From: Adiantum capillus-veneris
Taxonomy: Eukaryota; Streptophyta; Polypodiopsida; Polypodiales; Pteridaceae
Length of the DNA: 64,000 nt
Direction: 5' to 3'
NCBI GenBank assembly: GCA_014529385.2
Contig: CM043952.1
Coordinates: 60,305,619 to 60,369,618 of the forward strand
Made by a program: the position numbers and the translations under genes. Shown here piece after piece: positions 61,213-64,000 of the stretch (position 1 is the first letter of the stretch; the number at the start of each line of letters is the position of its first letter). The notes below the pieces were generated by a model. The model was not told the origin of the DNA, made no database searches, and saw only the letters and a program-made list of their open reading frames with translations.

Positions 61213-61253
<41 letters not shown>
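61204..61253. repeat. (GA)n microsatellite
   Basis: About 24 GA units with one AAAG interruption. Confidence 0.95.
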
Positions 61254-61256
<3 letters not shown>

Positions 61257-61433
61257 CCTTGGAGACTGAATAGTACACTTTGGTTCCCATTCTTTAAGTA
61301 CAGTCGGCACCAACAATTATTCATCGTATTTTATTATAGATCATTGTTGAATGTGAAAACTAATTGGAGGTGCCCCAACCTCTATTGAATGTGCAATCCC
61401 AATTAAGACTTAGAGGATAATATGGTGGTGATG

Positions 61434-61436
<3 letters not shown>

Positions 61437-61475
<39 letters not shown>

Positions 61476-61582
61476 TCATTGACGGGAATGTTACTATCTC
61501 TTCAGCCTAATAGAATCTAAATCTTAAAAGTTCTTTTAAGAGTATATCTTGATGGGCCTTGCTTGTGGATCCTATCCTCGAG

Positions 61583-61614
<32 letters not shown>

Positions 61615-61655
61615 TCCCTTTCATTGATACTATCCCTTCGACCCAATATAATGAG
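61437..61655 (+). repeat. (CA)n-bounded dispersed repeat, copy 1
   Basis: A (CA)n run (61,437-61,471), then GTTTTCATTGACGGGAATGT, TACTATCTCTTC, GATGGGCCTTGCTTGTGGAT, then a second (CA)n (61,584-61,613) and TTCATTGATACTATCCCTTC. The two halves resemble each other, and the whole recurs at 63,280-63,462. Confidence 0.8.
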
Positions 61656-61689
61656 TTTTAAGATGGCCCTCCAGGGCTGGTGATGAAGA

Positions 61690-62062
61690 TCTGTGGCCTT
61701 TGCCCATCTACGGCCATATCTCCTTGGGCTTCTCGTTTGTTTTCTTCCTTGGCAGGCAGGTACGGCAGCATATCTTCTTAGAGAGTTTGTGACTAGGCTC
61801 CCTCTATTTCTCCAGTCTTGTCGGTGGGGCAGCTCCCCTATTAGCCATGTATCTATATCTTTCCACGATTGCCTTGGACTGATGTTGGTTGGTCTTCATC
61901 TTGAGGGCAATTGTGGTTTGGAGTGGCACTCTAGCTCGGGTTGCTGGCAACATCGGGATGATGTCTATCTTGTCAGCTTTTGTTTATGATGTTTGGGATC
62001 CATGGCTCGTGTTGAGCATGTATGTCTTTGTAAATTTTTTGGTTTAATAATATATCTACCTA
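61690..62062 (+). other. GC-richer segment with possible LINE-like or gene 3' end
   Basis: More GC-rich than its surroundings, with a 98-codon open frame (61,693-61,989), ending in a TTTGTAAATTTTTTGGTTTAA type tail reminiscent of plant LINE or mRNA 3' ends. No RT or other motif could be read, so identity is open. Confidence 0.2.
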
Positions 62063-62079
62063 CCTATTTCTAATATATG

Positions 62080-62515
62080 AATTTAAAAAGTATTCCTTAA
62101 TGGCTTCAAAAAAATTAAAATGTATTCCTAATTCAAAGATTCCCTCAAAAACAACAAAAATGATGGACTAGTCTATAGCACATAGCAATGGGCAATGATG
62201 AAGCACGTAGATTTGCAACAAAATTAGCTGGGAAGGATGGATACAACATAGAGAGAGAGAGAGAGAGTGAGAGAGAGAGAGAGTGCAAGGACACTTTAAA
62301 GAGAACAAAATGCTAGAGGGAAAATAAAAGAGAAGAAAAACACCTCTTTATATGGACACATAAGGTGTTTTGACTTTCCACCTTCATGCGTCTCTTGACT
62401 TACCACCTTCATCTTTCTTTTCATTTCCTAAACTCACCCTTCACTTCACTTATGCACTTAATATGTTTTGAAAGACTTTTTTATATTTTTGAGATTAGGA
62501 GACCTAATTGTGGGT
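62080..62515 (-). repeat. Dispersed repeat, promoter-like, copy 2
   Basis: Same orientation and order as 27,105-27,545, including the GA tract (62,251-62,283, interrupted) and the TATATGGACACA motif (minus-strand CCATATAAAGAGG near 62,345-62,354). Lacks the downstream frame seen at the first copy. Confidence 0.65.
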
Positions 62516-62519
62516 TCTG

Positions 62520-63275
62520 CAAAAAAATATATATTAAAAAACAAGACATTAGAAAGTTATGAAATCAACAAGTAAAAGTCACGTATACGCTTTCATGCAA
62601 GGAGCCTGTTTAACATGGCCAAAAATATTGTACCTATCACAAGGTTTGTAGAGCTATTTTATTAATGAAGCATATGATGTCTTTTATAATTTTTAATTTT
62701 TAATTTTTTCTCAAATATGTACTCTTATCCGAGTAAATGATTGTCAGATCAATGGTATAGTTCCTTCGAGATGGGTTTTTAAACATAAACACACACATTT
62801 TGTTTCCTAGCTAACCTTTGGTCCGGTTAGCACTATACAATTGATCTAGACTCACTTTTACAAAGACCATTGGTGACTTTCTTGCATTGCTAGTCCAGCC
62901 GAATAGGTGTGGGATCTATGTCCCTACTTTGGTATATGCAAGAACATTGTTTACATTCATTTTTATTGTTGTTTCAACTAATCATGTATAATGTATTCAG
63001 GTTGATTATTGCAATGTTTTTTGTCTCAAATATTCTCAAATTATTTGTGGAACTGGAGGAAAATGATAGATTCAATCTACACAAACAAGAGTAAGAGTTT
63101 TTCTCTTACTTGTACTCTGATGAGATACTTGGATGATAATTTTACATATATATGTCACATGGCCACCTTTTTACAAAATTGTACCCCTTTTACAATTTAA
63201 AATACTATTTAATTTCTTTAACAAAAACTGGATAGTTGTTCATTCTATACATGATGGTTGGGGTAGGGTGCCTCA
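62520..63275. other. No gene recognised
   Basis: AT-rich, short frames only, no motif. Confidence 0.5.
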
Positions 63276-63279
63276 TGGT

Positions 63280-63462
63280 GGGCCACACACACACACACAT
63301 TTTCATTGACAGGAATGTTACTATCTATTCAACATAGGTGAATCTAAAGCTTAGAAGTTCTTTCTAAGAGTCTATCTTGGTGGGCCTTGCTTGTGGATCC
63401 TATCCTCCTGTCTCACACACACACATTCTCTTTCATTGATACTATTCCTTGGACCCAATATA
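63280..63462 (+). repeat. (CA)n-bounded dispersed repeat, copy 2
   Basis: (CA)n, TTTTCATTGACAGGAATGTT, TACTATCTATTC, GGTGGGCCTTGCTTGTGGAT, then a short (CA)n and TTCATTGATACTATTCCTTG, collinear with 61,437-61,655 but with shorter CA tracts. Confidence 0.8.
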
Positions 63463-64000
63463 GCTAAGTTTTTAAAAGCTCATTATAGCATTATATATCT
63501 TTAATCCTTGATATTCTTACCTGGTTACTAAGAATATACCTTAAGCTCTAAACTAAGGTATTTTAAATTTGTTGGGGTTTTGTACACACACTCACACATT
63601 GTTAGATGTGGGATTGTACAAAAAATCGAAAAATATCTCTCATATTGGTTTACGTATGCTTTAGACAATGCATATCTTTATAACATGTAAAAAATACTTA
63701 GTTTGCACATATATTAAAAATCGGATATTAAGAACACCTTCATGGTGGGAACGGCAACCAGTGTGGGTCTTTTCCCCATTGGCCATTATTCAAGGCTAAG
63801 GGGTGGTAGGAGAAGTTGCCATAGTCAAACCGAATAAGGCCTCATTTAAGATTTCACATGGGTATGCAACTTTTTTTTTTTAGCGTTGGTTGTGAATGAA
63901 AGCTTAAATATTACGAGGTGTTGCAAGTGGCCACCTGAAGTTCCCCGTAATTTTTAACATGAACTTCTGTAAAGATGGCATTGGCCTCACTTTATTAGCT
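63463..64000. other. No gene recognised
   Basis: AT-rich end of the window; nothing supportable. Confidence 0.5.

Overview
The window looks like nuclear DNA of a large-genome land plant. It is AT-rich, carries very long (CT)n/(TG)n tracts, degenerate plant-type (CCCTAAA) telomeric repeats, a CACTA (En/Spm) transposon with plant-type TNP2 domains, and Ty1/copia and Ty3/gypsy relics. A fern or gymnosperm is possible, but nothing read here settles the lineage. I found no intact host gene, tRNA or rRNA. Almost everything recognisable is mobile DNA, much of it nested.

Layout, left to right. 1-4.98 kb: non-genic, with small tandem duplications. 4.98-6.87 kb: worn Ty1/copia pol relic on +. 9.1-9.8 kb: a piece related to the CACTA element plus an (AG)n tract. 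10.74-13.90 kb: a short gag-bearing LTR element on - (TR-GAG/LARD-like). From 13.90 kb a second gag copy of the same family runs in the opposite orientation. It is split by an 8,585-bp CACTA transposon (14,922-23,506, TSD AAT) that holds a decayed TNP2-type transposase, a second Ptta/En/Spm-like gene, a 37-bp minisatellite, telomere-like DNA and three microsatellite blocks. 24.3-29.9 kb: remnant of another CACTA-like transposase (DUF4218). 30.2-38.4 kb: Ty3/gypsy relic, interrupted by a 5,985-bp insertion (30,585-36,569, TSD CTTTG, TGTAAGGT...ACCTTACA ends) carrying a ~150-bp tandem array. That insertion is itself interrupted by a young 1,696-bp non-autonomous LTR element (34,554-36,249) which contains a captured fragment resembling plant GMP synthase. 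38.6-41.7 kb: two diverged direct repeats. 42.90-48.00 kb: Ty1/copia element on -, TSD GGATA, old. 52.86-59.52 kb: young Ty1/copia element on +, TSD TTAAT, LTRs differing at one site of 192, with an inverted copy of its own 5' end embedded in its pol region. 59.6-64 kb: small repeats and remnants.

Six copies of one MITE family (about 246-268 bp, C-rich/G-rich termini around GGGGGGTCACTATG, 8-bp target duplications) are scattered through the window. Three of them sit inside the larger elements. The nesting gives relative ages: gypsy relic, then the 6-kb insertion, then the GMP-synthase-bearing element; and gag element, then CACTA, then two MITEs.

All identifications are by eye from translation and motif reading; no database search was possible.
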